28,080 nt of DNA, taken from contig CBDUMS010000044.1 in assembly GCA_965368405.1 (NCBI GenBank), positions 1 through 28,080 on the forward strand. Reading direction: 5' to 3'. This stretch comes from S012-113 sp965368405. Lineage in GTDB: Bacteria > Bacteroidota > Bacteroidia > Cytophagales > Cyclobacteriaceae. The translations under genes and the position numbers were made by a program. The notes beneath the pieces were generated by a model. That model saw nothing but the letters and a program-made list of their open reading frames with translations, did not search any database and had not been told where the DNA came from. Of the stretch, positions 1 through 7,012 are shown in pieces (positions within the stretch are counted from its first letter, which is position 1; every line of letters starts with the position of its first letter).

Positions 1-60
1 TTAGCCATGGAGACAAATATAAAGTATTCGCAGATTATGCATCAACAGTTTTATTTTCTA

Positions 61-1833
61 TTAGCCAACTTCTTTATACTGCATATTATAAAGCTGAGCA
101 TAGTAACCGTCTTTTTCTAATAAATCTTCGTGCGTTCCCGATTCTTTTATCTCCCCTTTGTCGATTACCATTATCTTTTGAGCATTTTTTATAGTGGATA
201 ATCGGTGTGCAATTACAATAGAAGTTCGGCCATACATCATCCGTGTAATTGCTTTTTTAATGAGTTCTTCTGTTTCGGAGTCTACGGACGAAGTGGCCTC
301 ATCCAAAACAAGAATGCCAGGGTTGTATACCATAGCTCTAACAAAAGAAATCAATTGGCGCTGGCCGACGCTAAGTCCTGAGCCACGTTCCTGTACATTA
401 TAATCAAGCCCGTTAGGCATTCGTTCAATAAACTCTTTAGCACCTATCATTTCTGCCGCTTCCCAAACTTGCTCACGAGTAATATCGTTGTTTCCTAACG
501 TAATATTATTATAAATAGTATCTGAGAAAAGGAATACATCCTGCAACACCACACCAATATGCGATCGAACAAAATCTAAATCATATTCTGCGAGATCGAT
601 ATTGTCGATGAAAATTTGTCCTTTATTAATATTATACAATCTGGTGAGTAAATTAATTATAGAAGACTTTCCGGCGCCGGTAGCTCCAACGAGTGCAATG
701 GTTTCTCCTGGGGTAACTTTAAACGAAATATCCTTTAGAACATAGTCTTCATCATTATAGGCGAACCATACATCCTTGAACTCCACCTCACCATTTAGCT
801 TATCCGGCGCAAGTTCTCCCTCATCGGGCATATGTTCGTTACTATCTAACAGTTTAATGATGCGCGCCGTACTGACCACACCTAATTGAAGAGTATTAAA
901 TCTATCGGCGAGCATCCGGATGGGGCGGAAAAACATTTGGATATACATAATGAAGGCCATTAGCATACCCAGCGTAATGCCAGTTTCTTCTGGTTTTAGC
1001 GCTGCACTGGCCCCATACCATATTAGTAGAGCAATTCCTGCCGCACTAACGATATCAGCAACCGGGAAGTATATCGAATAATACAAGATCGATTTAATAT
1101 TTGCCTTCTTATGCTCTTCGTTTATTTTTTTAAATTTATCATACTCAGATTTTTCGCTATTGAATATCTGGACGATACTCATACCGGTAACATGTTCTTG
1201 TACGAATGAATTGAGGTTTGCTACAGCGTTTCGAACGGCATTAAACGTTACTTTAATGCGTTCTTTAAATATGTAGGTTGCAATAAGTAAGATTGGTAAG
1301 GTTGTTAAGCAGACAAGCGCAAGCTTCCAGTTCGCATAGAACATAAAGCCAACAATAAAAAAGAGTTGCAAAAGATCTCCTACAATAGATGCCAAACCCT
1401 GGCTAAATACTTCATTCAATGTTTCAATATCAGAAATAACCCTTGTTACCAATCGGCCTATAGGAGTATTGTCGTAAAACTTTAATCGTAACTTAAGTAG
1501 GTGCCCATAGAGTTTAAGCCGAAGATCCTTTACGATAAATTGGCCTATCCAACCCGATAAATAGGTATGAATGTATTGAACGATTGCTTGAATAAATAAA
1601 AGGCCTATTAAAAGCAGAATCATATCGACTAGTCCCGGATAATCATTATTCGCAACGTCATTATCGATGGTGAGCTGGATAAGATAAGGCCTAAGAGGTA
1701 CTAAGGCTGCCGTAATTATTGTGAGTAATATGAGCAGGAAAAACTGCCATTTATACGGCTTTACAAACTGAAGTAGTCTTTTCAGAATATTCCAATCTAC
1801 AATTTTACCTGTTACTGTTTTCTGTTCGCTCAA
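61..1833 (-). CDS. ABC exporter, fused membrane and ATPase domains (MsbA/multidrug type)
   Basis: A 590-residue half-transporter in MsbA/LmrA order: an N-terminal six-helix membrane domain (about residues 28-310), then a nucleotide-binding domain. Walker A GATGAGKS is at 383-390, the Q-loop glutamine near 431, a variant signature LSVGQ at 487-491 (valine for the usual glycine), Walker B ILVLDE at 507-512 and the H-loop histidine near 543. All catalytic elements are present, so a homodimeric or heterodimeric inner-membrane exporter is expected; the substrate (lipid, drug or peptide) cannot be read from sequence. The start is TTG at 1833: an in-frame stop lies two codons upstream, and the first internal ATG would remove the first membrane helices. 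The gene follows truA by 6 bp and is probably the last gene of the thiolase-truA operon. I see no strong terminator hairpin in the 60 bp after it. Confidence 0.93.
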   Translation of the reverse strand: MSEQKTVTGKIVDWNILKRLLQFVKPYKWQFFLLILLTIITAALVPLRPYLIQLTIDNDVANNDYPGLVDMILLLIGLLFIQAIVQYIHTYLSGWIGQFIVKDLRLKLYGHLLKLRLKFYDNTPIGRLVTRVISDIETLNEVFSQGLASIVGDLLQLFFIVGFMFYANWKLALVCLTTLPILLIATYIFKERIKVTFNAVRNAVANLNSFVQEHVTGMSIVQIFNSEKSEYDKFKKINEEHKKANIKSILYYSIYFPVADIVSAAGIALLIWYGASAALKPEETGITLGMLMAFIMYIQMFFRPIRMLADRFNTLQLGVVSTARIIKLLDSNEHMPDEGELAPDKLNGEVEFKDVWFAYNDEDYVLKDISFKVTPGETIALVGATGAGKSSIINLLTRLYNINKGQIFIDNIDLAEYDLDFVRSHIGVVLQDVFLFSDTIYNNITLGNNDITREQVWEAAEMIGAKEFIERMPNGLDYNVQERGSGLSVGQRQLISFVRAMVYNPGILVLDEATSSVDSETEELIKKAITRMMYGRTSIVIAHRLSTIKNAQKIMVIDKGEIKESGTHEDLLEKDGYYAQLYNMQYKEVG

Positions 1834-1839
1834 CGATTA

Positions 1840-2589
1840 TTACTGCTTTAAAAAAATCTCTTTTGGATACCTAACCTCACAAAGATACAAACCTTGCGCG
1901 GGAACAGACTGTCCTGCCCGAGTTCTATCTTTTGCTGCCAATATTGATTTAAACTCATCTAATGATAACTTGTCATAACCAAGATTTAGCAGAGTGCCGG
2001 TTAAAGCACGTACCATTCCGCGCAAAAATCTATTTGCGGATATAGATAAGACGGCTTCTGAGCTCGATTGTTTCCATTCTGCAGAAAAAATAGTGCACTT
2101 AAAGTGGTTTACTTCGGTCTTTACCTTCGAGAACGATTTAAAATCATGCTCTCCTAAAATTAATTCACATCCCTTTTTAATTAATTCTGGCTTGGGTCTA
2201 TTGGGTAAATAGCAATATTCATTTTTACCAAATGGGGTTCTACGAAATCGAATATGATATTCATACGACCGTAAATCAGCATCGAATCTGGCATGTGCAT
2301 CACTTCGAACGGCTCGTATTTTATTGATGACGATATCCTTCGGGAGAATGCCATTTAATTTACGGAGGGTCGTTTGGCAATCTATTTCCTGCTTAATATC
2401 AACGTGAAAGACCTGTTCTTTTGCATGAACTCCAGAATCGGTACGACCACTTCCTACAATTGGCGTGGTCTTTTGAAACAAGGTTTGAAGGGCGTGAATC
2501 ACCTCAGCTTCTATGGTATTGGCATTGGGTTGCACTTGCCAACCATTATAATTGGTCCCTTTATAAGCTAGATAGAAGAAATATCGCAA
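1840..2589 (-). CDS. truA: tRNA pseudouridine(38-40) synthase TruA
   Basis: TruA converts uridines 38-40 of the tRNA anticodon stem-loop to pseudouridine in the cytoplasm. The family motif GSGRTDSGVHA contains the catalytic aspartate (about residue 51 from the chosen start). The protein opens with a YFFYLAYKGTNYNGWQ-type first strand typical of TruA and ends normally. The open frame reaches upstream to 2643, but that extension lies inside the thiolase gene and matches nothing in the family. The frame becomes TruA-like at a TTG codon at 2589, two bases after the thiolase stop (2594-2592), so I start there, giving 249 residues, normal for the family. Translation is probably coupled to the thiolase. 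There is no clear Shine-Dalgarno sequence. Confidence 0.93.
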   Translation of the reverse strand: MRYFFYLAYKGTNYNGWQVQPNANTIEAEVIHALQTLFQKTTPIVGSGRTDSGVHAKEQVFHVDIKQEIDCQTTLRKLNGILPKDIVINKIRAVRSDAHARFDADLRSYEYHIRFRRTPFGKNEYCYLPNRPKPELIKKGCELILGEHDFKSFSKVKTEVNHFKCTIFSAEWKQSSSEAVLSISANRFLRGMVRALTGTLLNLGYDKLSLDEFKSILAAKDRTRAGQSVPAQGLYLCEVRYPKEIFLKQ

Positions 2590-2591
2590 GA

Positions 2592-3788
2592 CTAACTGCA
2601 GTTTTCGTAGATAATAGCAGCACCTTGACCCACCCCGACACACATAGTCGCAAGTCCGAATTTTGAGTTGCGTTTTTGCATTTCATGAATGAGCGTTGCA
2701 GATATTCTTGTGCCACTAGCCCCAAGCGGGTGTCCAAGCGCTATCGCACCACCATTCACATTTACTATATCTGGATTTAAATCTAGTTCACGAAGACAGG
2801 CAATCGACTGCGAAGCAAATGCTTCATTGAGCTCTACCAGGTCGATATCTTGAATATTTAATCCAGCACGCTCTACAGCTTTTTTAGAAGCCTCCACAGG
2901 CCCTATTCCCATAATATCGGGGTGAACGCCGGTAATTGCCATGGATACAATTCTGGCACGTGGCTCTAGCTTATATTGCTTTAGCGTAGCTTCGTTAACG
3001 ACCAGAGAAGCTGCAGCGCCATCGTTAATGCCAGATGAATTGCCTGCAGTGACTGTTCCTTCTTTTCTGAAAGCCGGTTTGAGCTTAGCGAGTTGATCGA
3101 GTGATGTTTCGCGTGGGTGCTCATCTTTGTCTACCACATGCGGGTCTCCTTTCCGTTGAGGAACGGAATAACTTAATATTTCAGCATTGAACTTGCCTTG
3201 AGAGTCAGCCTCCCAATACTTATTTTGGGAATTCAGGGCAAAAACATCTTGCTCTTCTCGGTTAATTTGCCATTTTTCAGCAACATTCTCCGCCGTTTCA
3301 CCCATTCCATAGGGGTAATACATATCGGCAAGCTTGTTATTTATAAATCGCCAGCCAATGGTGGTATCATAACTCTCTACTTTTCTACTGTAGGCAGATT
3401 CGGCCTTAGCGGTAACAATGGGTGCCCGGCTCATGCTCTCTACACCTCCCGCAATATAGGCAGGAGCCTCGCCCAGCATTATTGCTCTGGATGCATCCAT
3501 TATCGACTGCAGTCCTGAAGCGCAAAGTCTATTCACAGTTACCCCACCGGTAGATTCAGGAAGACCTGCAAGAAGGCCGGCCATCCGAGCCACATTACGG
3601 TTATCTTCACCGGCTTGATTGGCCGCCCCAAAAATTACATCTTCAATAAGTTTGGGTGCGATTTCATTTCTTTCAAGAAGACCTCTAATAACATGTGCCG
3701 CCAGATCGTCGGGTCGAACGCTTGCTAAGCTTCCTCCATACCTTCCAATAGGAGTTCTAACAATATCTACTATATAAGCCGATTCCAT
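2592..3788 (-). CDS. Thiolase, 3-oxoadipyl-CoA / acetyl-CoA acyltransferase type (PcaF/PaaJ/FadA)
   Basis: A 398-residue degradative-type thiolase with the full catalytic set: nucleophile Cys89 in NRLCASG, His353 in GGAIALGHPLGASG and Cys383 in MCVGVGQG. The N-terminal half (RTPIGRYGGSLA, ANQAGEDNRNVARM, GLPES, DTTIGWRF) closely resembles beta-ketoadipyl-CoA thiolases of the PcaF/PaaJ group, as I know that family. Bacteroidota often carry this subtype without an aromatic catabolic cluster, and no such neighbours are visible here. A general role in beta-ketoacyl-CoA cleavage (fatty acid or amino acid degradation) or acetoacetyl-CoA formation is therefore equally plausible. It is the first gene of a minus-strand operon with truA and the ABC exporter, and starts at ATG 3788, divergent from the DUF4293 gene. 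Confidence 0.92.
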   Translation of the reverse strand: MESAYIVDIVRTPIGRYGGSLASVRPDDLAAHVIRGLLERNEIAPKLIEDVIFGAANQAGEDNRNVARMAGLLAGLPESTGGVTVNRLCASGLQSIMDASRAIMLGEAPAYIAGGVESMSRAPIVTAKAESAYSRKVESYDTTIGWRFINNKLADMYYPYGMGETAENVAEKWQINREEQDVFALNSQNKYWEADSQGKFNAEILSYSVPQRKGDPHVVDKDEHPRETSLDQLAKLKPAFRKEGTVTAGNSSGINDGAAASLVVNEATLKQYKLEPRARIVSMAITGVHPDIMGIGPVEASKKAVERAGLNIQDIDLVELNEAFASQSIACLRELDLNPDIVNVNGGAIALGHPLGASGTRISATLIHEMQKRNSKFGLATMCVGVGQGAAIIYENCS

Positions 3789-3802
3789 ATTAACCTGTTC
3801 TG

Positions 3803-3834
3803 GTTGATTACTATTTCTGGTTATTCTACCTTTG
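3803..3834 (+). promoter_or_regulatory. Bacteroidota-type promoter of the DUF4293 gene
   Basis: TACCTTTG at 3827-3834 is a perfect match to the phylum's -7 consensus TAnnTTTG. A TTG at 3804-3806 lies 20 nt upstream, the right spacing for the -33 element. Transcription would begin near 3841, giving a leader of roughly 17 nt before the ATG at 3858. Confidence 0.6.
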
Positions 3835-3857
3835 CGAATTATTAATAATAATCAAAT

Positions 3858-4322
3858 ATGATACAAAGAATTCAAACCGTCTTTCTTTTTTTAGCCATAA
3901 TCGCGTTAATCCTATTTAACATATACCCCTATTGGCAGGCCGCAAGTACAGCCGATACTTCAATGGTAAAGCTTATGAGCTATGCTTTAGTAACAGGTAG
4001 TTTAGAAGAGCCTAACCTGGAATTTGGTTTCTTCCCGCTAGTGGCGGGCATCGCGGGGTTGGCGCTGATTCTATTAACGGTAGAGCTTTTTTCTTATAAG
4101 AACAGAGTTTTTCAAATGAAAATAGCGATCGGAATTTCGTTCTTAATGTCCATTAACCTCGTACTTATGACGTTTTTTGTTTTGGACTTGCAAAAACAAT
4201 ATCAAGGTAGTTTTGGCATTGGCATATTCATTTTTGCCATGGCTATGCTATTAAATATTCTGGCGCGAAGGTTTATTCAGAAGGATGAAAAGTTGGTGCG
4301 TTCTGTCGACCGGCTGCGTTAA
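3858..4322 (+). CDS. DUF4293 family small membrane protein
   Basis: A 154-residue integral membrane protein opening with MIQRIQTVFLFLA, the hallmark start of DUF4293, a family I know only from Bacteroidota. Four hydrophobic helices are visible at about residues 7-26, 57-80, 88-110 and 118-137, and the tail is basic and charged. No catalytic motif is evident and the function is unknown. The gene has its own promoter-like sequence just upstream. It overlaps the oppositely oriented DUF4286 gene by 4 bp at the 3' ends, so the two transcripts must be complementary at least there. Confidence 0.88.
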   Translation: MIQRIQTVFLFLAIIALILFNIYPYWQAASTADTSMVKLMSYALVTGSLEEPNLEFGFFPLVAGIAGLALILLTVELFSYKNRVFQMKIAIGISFLMSINLVLMTFFVLDLQKQYQGSFGIGIFIFAMAMLLNILARRFIQKDEKLVRSVDRLR

Positions 4323-4618
4323 ACTTCCTCTAAAACCGTTCGAAAGGAAACAGCACCATCACCAAATTGTTGTCTGTGCTTCGCTTGCAATTCAGGTGCG
4401 TGTAAGGCCTGATAAAGCTGAAGTTCGGCCATGTTTTTTGCAAAATACTGGACCGAATAGGAGGTTCCTTCTTCTTTATTGAGCAGGACTTTAAACATTT
4501 TATAGGTGCTGAAATGACCAGTGTTCATAACCTCGGGAATATGTATATTCTTCATCCAAGCAAGCCAAGCCTCATGAATTTTATCATCGACAGCAATTGT
4601 TACATTATATAGTATCAT
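4319..4618 (-). CDS. DUF4286 family protein
   Basis: A 99-residue soluble protein matching the DUF4286 pattern: it opens MILYNVTIAVDD, has the WLAWMKNIHIPEVM segment, and ends with a QFGDGAVSFRTVLEEV-like tail. The family is small, widespread in Bacteroidota and of unknown function; the size and ferredoxin-like alternation suggest a dimeric alpha-beta barrel, which is inference. The ATG at 4618 is directly preceded, with no spacer, by the T-run of a strong terminator hairpin (4619-4649). Either the gene is expressed by read-through from the Spy-like operon upstream, or it starts from an unrecognised promoter and is nearly leaderless. It overlaps the DUF4293 gene by 4 bp tail to tail. Confidence 0.87.
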   Translation of the reverse strand: MILYNVTIAVDDKIHEAWLAWMKNIHIPEVMNTGHFSTYKMFKVLLNKEEGTSYSVQYFAKNMAELQLYQALHAPELQAKHRQQFGDGAVSFRTVLEEV

Positions 4619-4649
4619 AAAAAAAGAACCCGGTTTGTTACCGGGTTCT
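4619..4649 (-). terminator. Rho-independent terminator after the Spy-like gene
   Basis: A perfect 10-bp inverted repeat: AGAACCCGGT at 4625-4634 and ACCGGGTTCT at 4640-4649, with a 5-nt loop. On the minus strand the stem is followed by a run of T (4625-4619). It lies 29 bp past the stop codon of the Spy-like gene and ends against the ATG of the DUF4286 gene. It is the clearest intrinsic terminator in the window. Confidence 0.85.
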
Positions 4650-4677
4650 AAGTTAGCATTTCTAAATAAGATCCTTA

Positions 4678-5166
4678 TTATTTTTCTCCTTGACCTCGCA
4701 TTCTTTGGCCTTGCTGAGGGCCGTTTTGTTTGCGATGCTGTCCATCGCGATTACCCTTTGCCATTGCTCTGCTATCAAACTTAATCCGTTGTTCGTCTGT
4801 CAGTATTTTTCGTACCTCCTGATGATTAGCGGCTTTCAGTTTAGCTATTTGTGCCTGCAAATCGCTATTCTGATCTATAAGCTTATTTATCGCTTTAAGG
4901 TCAGCATTATCAGCTGTTGTTAATGTGCGCATACGAGCCTTATTTTCACCTAAACTATTACGAAGGGGTAGTATTTCTTTCTGTAGTTTTAGTCTTAAAG
5001 TTTGCATTTCGTTCTGTTGGCTCTCCGTAAGATCTAGTCCATTAGCTGGGCCTTTCTTTTGCTCTGTTCTTTGCCCATCTCGTGGCCCATTGCCATACTG
5101 TGCGAATACATTTCCTGCCATCAATGTTATAATGGCCACTACAATAATTAATTTGTTGCTTTTCAT
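4678..5166 (-). CDS. Secreted Spy/CpxP-like LTXXQ protein
   Basis: A 162-residue exported protein. A signal peptide (residues 1-22, cleavage after VFAQ) is followed by a helical domain with two LTxxQ motifs, LTESQ near 47 and LTDEQ near 122, the signature of the Spy/CpxP/ZraP family of periplasmic chaperones and stress sensors. The mature ends are rich in Gly, Gln, Arg and Lys (QNGPQQGQRMRGQ at the C-terminus) and probably disordered. It has no membrane anchor and so likely works free in the periplasm, either binding unfolded envelope proteins or titrating the sensor encoded just upstream. It is the third gene of the anti-sigma operon, 25 bp after the CnrX-like gene, and is followed by a strong terminator. 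Confidence 0.8.
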   Translation of the reverse strand: MKSNKLIIVVAIITLMAGNVFAQYGNGPRDGQRTEQKKGPANGLDLTESQQNEMQTLRLKLQKEILPLRNSLGENKARMRTLTTADNADLKAINKLIDQNSDLQAQIAKLKAANHQEVRKILTDEQRIKFDSRAMAKGNRDGQHRKQNGPQQGQRMRGQGEK

Positions 5167-5191
5167 TTGTTTTGAATTTTAGTTTTAACCT

Positions 5192-5716
5192 TTATTTATC
5201 CGTAAATCTTGAGTTCATACGCTTATTTAAGTGGTCCATTTTTTCAAGAAAAGCTTTTAATTGCTCTTCATTTAAGGTTTTGCGCAACTCCATATTCATA
5301 CGAAGCATCGAGTTATTAACCTCATTCATGAGGTCTGTTTGAAGTTGTGATATTTCCATATAGGCAACTGTATCCAACGATGGGGCACTTAAAATCTTGC
5401 CTAACGAATTACGATTTGCATTCATTTTCTTATCAAGAGCTCGTTTTGCGACAGCATGTTCGCTCCATATCGAATCAAACTTTAGCTCCTGCTCTTTAGT
5501 GAGTCCTAAACCACGAGAGAGAACAGGAGGCCGTTTACGCATGCGATCGGTTCTGTTAGGCATGCGCTTATGTCCTCGTTCATTATTTACCCGAGTTAAT
5601 TTTTCTGTTTTAAATTGATACCTGTGATACCATATGGTTCCGAGTGATGATACATTGAGGATAGCAAGGATTACAATCCCCCAAATGATTAACGAACGTT
5701 TAGTTTTAGTTTCCAT
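5192..5716 (-). CDS. Membrane-anchored LTXXQ sensor-like protein (CnrX/heavy-metal sensor type)
   Basis: A 174-residue protein with a short basic N-terminus, one membrane helix (about residues 9-27) and a periplasmic helical domain carrying LTKEQ near 73 and a second LNEEQ motif near the C-terminus. This layout matches the 'periplasmic heavy metal sensor' group, which includes CnrX of the Cupriavidus CnrYXH system. The helices are Met-rich (SMLRMNMEL) with a His in the first helix (WSEHAVAK), which may bind metal, though I cannot align the exact CnrX ligands. The frame opens upstream with TTG at 5725, but the ATG at 5716 is preferred. It overlaps the 3' end of the anti-sigma gene by 11 bp, implying translational coupling. 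The likely role is sensing at the envelope and modulating the anti-sigma factor. Confidence 0.75.
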   Translation of the reverse strand: METKTKRSLIIWGIVILAILNVSSLGTIWYHRYQFKTEKLTRVNNERGHKRMPNRTDRMRKRPPVLSRGLGLTKEQELKFDSIWSEHAVAKRALDKKMNANRNSLGKILSAPSLDTVAYMEISQLQTDLMNEVNNSMLRMNMELRKTLNEEQLKAFLEKMDHLNKRMNSRFTDK

Positions 5717-6146
5717 TTTCTGCAATCATAGTTGTCCAAATTGAGTATTCGCTTGGTGCACCAGGTAGAACCACATCGGAGACTTCTATAACAATATCAT
5801 CGTTATCTGTAAGTACGGCAAGTTCTCCATTGCCTATAATTATACCTAAGCTAATGCTAGCCGCAACAGCTAGAGGCTTCATGATACGCGAGAAAAGATG
5901 TACCACTTTGGTGCTCTCCTGTGTCTGGATCTTTGTTAGCACTGACTCCGCAAACGAATTGCTTACGATAAACTCGCGTTCACTATCAATTAAGGCATAG
6001 CTTGATCGAATCTGATTGAATAGTATTTTACATTCCGTACATTTATCCAGATGAGCTTCAAATTCAATTTCTATCGGTTCCGTAAGTTCATGGTCCAGAT
6101 AAGGAATAATTTTCGTATTGAATTGGGTGCAGTTCATAGCTTGCAT
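5706..6146 (-). CDS. Zinc-finger anti-sigma factor (ZAS domain, single membrane helix)
   Basis: A 146-residue protein. The N-terminus has the cytoplasmic zinc-binding anti-sigma signature: Cys6, then His32-x3-Cys36-x2-Cys39 (EAHLDKCTECK). A single membrane helix follows at about residues 90-107, then a short acidic periplasmic tail of about 38 residues. It should hold the divergently encoded ECF sigma factor inactive at the inner membrane. Unusually, sigma and anti-sigma genes are divergent rather than consecutive. It shares an operon, with an 11-bp overlap, with the LTXXQ sensor-like gene, which suggests a three-part control unit. ATGs at 6146 and 6137 are both possible starts; they differ by three residues. 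The tail is much shorter than the sensory domains of FecR-type anti-sigma factors, so it is not a TonB-receptor system. Confidence 0.85.
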   Translation of the reverse strand: MQAMNCTQFNTKIIPYLDHELTEPIEIEFEAHLDKCTECKILFNQIRSSYALIDSEREFIVSNSFAESVLTKIQTQESTKVVHLFSRIMKPLAVAASISLGIIIGNGELAVLTDNDDIVIEVSDVVLPGAPSEYSIWTTMIAENGN

Positions 6147-6223
6147 TTATTCTTTTGACAGCCCATCTCAAAAAAACTTGCACTTTATATTAAAAAATCT
6201 GAAAGTTTTAACGCGAAGAAGGG

Positions 6224-6252
6224 TCTATTTCATAGGAACTAGTTCAAATAGA
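6224..6252. promoter_or_regulatory. Operator-like nested dyad between sigma and anti-sigma genes
   Basis: A perfect 10-bp palindrome GAACTAGTTC (6236-6245) sits inside an outer inverted repeat, TCTATTT (6224-6230) and AAATAGA (6246-6252). It lies 14 bp before the sigma ATG, in the 120-bp spacer shared with the anti-sigma operon. No perfect TAnnTTTG element occurs on either strand of the spacer. GGAACT resembles the -35 element of extracytoplasmic sigma factors and, because of the palindrome, GAACT occurs on both strands. Autoregulation in one or both directions is an inference. Confidence 0.4.
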
Positions 6253-6266
6253 TTTTAAATTAGGTT

Positions 6267-6830
6267 ATGGATGAATCAAAGTTGATTCAGGAATTACAAT
6301 TAGGCAATGAGAAGGCTTTTATGCACTTAGTCTCTAATTACCAAAAGATGGTTGTAGGTACCTGCTTGGGCTTTGTACATAATCAAGAAGAAGCGGAAGA
6401 TATTGCACAAGAAGTTTTCGTGCAGGTATTTAAAAAGATCAAGGATTTCCGTGGACAATCAAAAATTAGTACTTGGTTATATCGAATAGCGGTTAATCGT
6501 AGCTTAAATAAACTGCGATCATCTAAATCACAACTTCTAATCGCCCTGGATAGCTGGCTGGAAGGATCAACAACCAGCTATCCTGCTGGCTCGAGAACAC
6601 CTCAAGACGAACTTGAAAATAAGGAAAGGGCTGAAATTTTACATAAGTCGATTGATAATTTACCTAAAAATCAGGGAACCGCTTTTGTATTAAGCAAATA
6701 TCAAGGGCTCTCGAATAAAGAAGTAGCGACTGTTATGGAAACTAGCCTTCCGGCAGTAGAAGCTTTGTTAAACCGGGCAAAAAGAAATCTTCAGTCGCAG
6801 TTGGTAGATTATTATAAAAATAAATCTTAA
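6267..6830 (+). CDS. RNA polymerase ECF sigma factor (RpoE family)
   Basis: A 187-residue ECF sigma factor with only regions 2 and 4. Region 2 is at about residues 20-88, with the NQEEAEDIAQEVFVQVF core helix and the STWLYRIAVNRSLNKLR region 2.4 segment that reads the -10 element. Region 4 is at about residues 125-182, with ALPK-like helices and a helix-turn-helix around LSNKEVATVMETSLPAVEALLNRAK. Its likely regulator is the zinc-finger anti-sigma factor transcribed divergently from the same 120-bp spacer. Targets probably include its own locus and the Spy-like genes, so a response to envelope or metal stress is the simplest reading. The ATG at 6267 gives a normal family length. Confidence 0.93.
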   Translation: MDESKLIQELQLGNEKAFMHLVSNYQKMVVGTCLGFVHNQEEAEDIAQEVFVQVFKKIKDFRGQSKISTWLYRIAVNRSLNKLRSSKSQLLIALDSWLEGSTTSYPAGSRTPQDELENKERAEILHKSIDNLPKNQGTAFVLSKYQGLSNKEVATVMETSLPAVEALLNRAKRNLQSQLVDYYKNKS

Positions 6831-6890
6831 CCCAGGTGTTTACCTTTTGAATTTCGACGTCATATAGAGTGAAGTTGGCTTTTTTGAACA

Positions 6891-6947
6891 TATTACAGAA
6901 TTTCAGCTAAATATCTCTAAGATAGAAAGTTGTATTATTCTGTAATA
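6891..6947 (+). terminator. Long-loop inverted repeat after the sigma gene, possible terminator
   Basis: A perfect 11-bp inverted repeat: 6891-6901 (TATTACAGAAT) and 6937-6947 (ATTCTGTAATA). The 35-nt loop contains a smaller TATCT/AGATA hairpin. A T-rich tract (about 6949-6960) follows on the plus strand. It begins 61 bp after the sigma stop, so it could end the sigma transcript. The stem is AT-rich and the loop long, so a protein-binding site is an alternative. Confidence 0.4.
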
Positions 6948-6972
6948 AATTTTTATTTTAACATGGTAGTTA

Positions 6973-6980
6973 TACTTTTG
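6973..6980 (+). promoter_or_regulatory. -7 element upstream of the NCKX-like gene
   Basis: TACTTTTG matches TAnnTTTG perfectly and lies 32 bp before the TTG start at 7013. No convincing TTTG/TTG was found at -33, where the sequence is just T-rich. Confidence 0.42.
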
Positions 6981-7012
6981 CTTTCCTTTTAAATAATTAA
7001 GGTCCCCCAGAT

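Noticed and set aside
1..60. A short minus-strand frame ending exactly at base 1 (about 14 codons from an ATG at 42)
   Set aside because: Too short, with no family features or initiation context; chance is enough. The stretch is treated as intergenic.
2590..2643. The upstream extension of the truA frame to an ATG at 2643
   Set aside because: It lies wholly in the thiolase gene and does not resemble TruA; the TTG at 2589 fits the family and the gene junction.
4665..4679. AATAAG-ATC-CTTATT hairpin at the Spy-like stop codon
   Set aside because: A six-base AT-rich stem; trivial beside the strong terminator that follows it.
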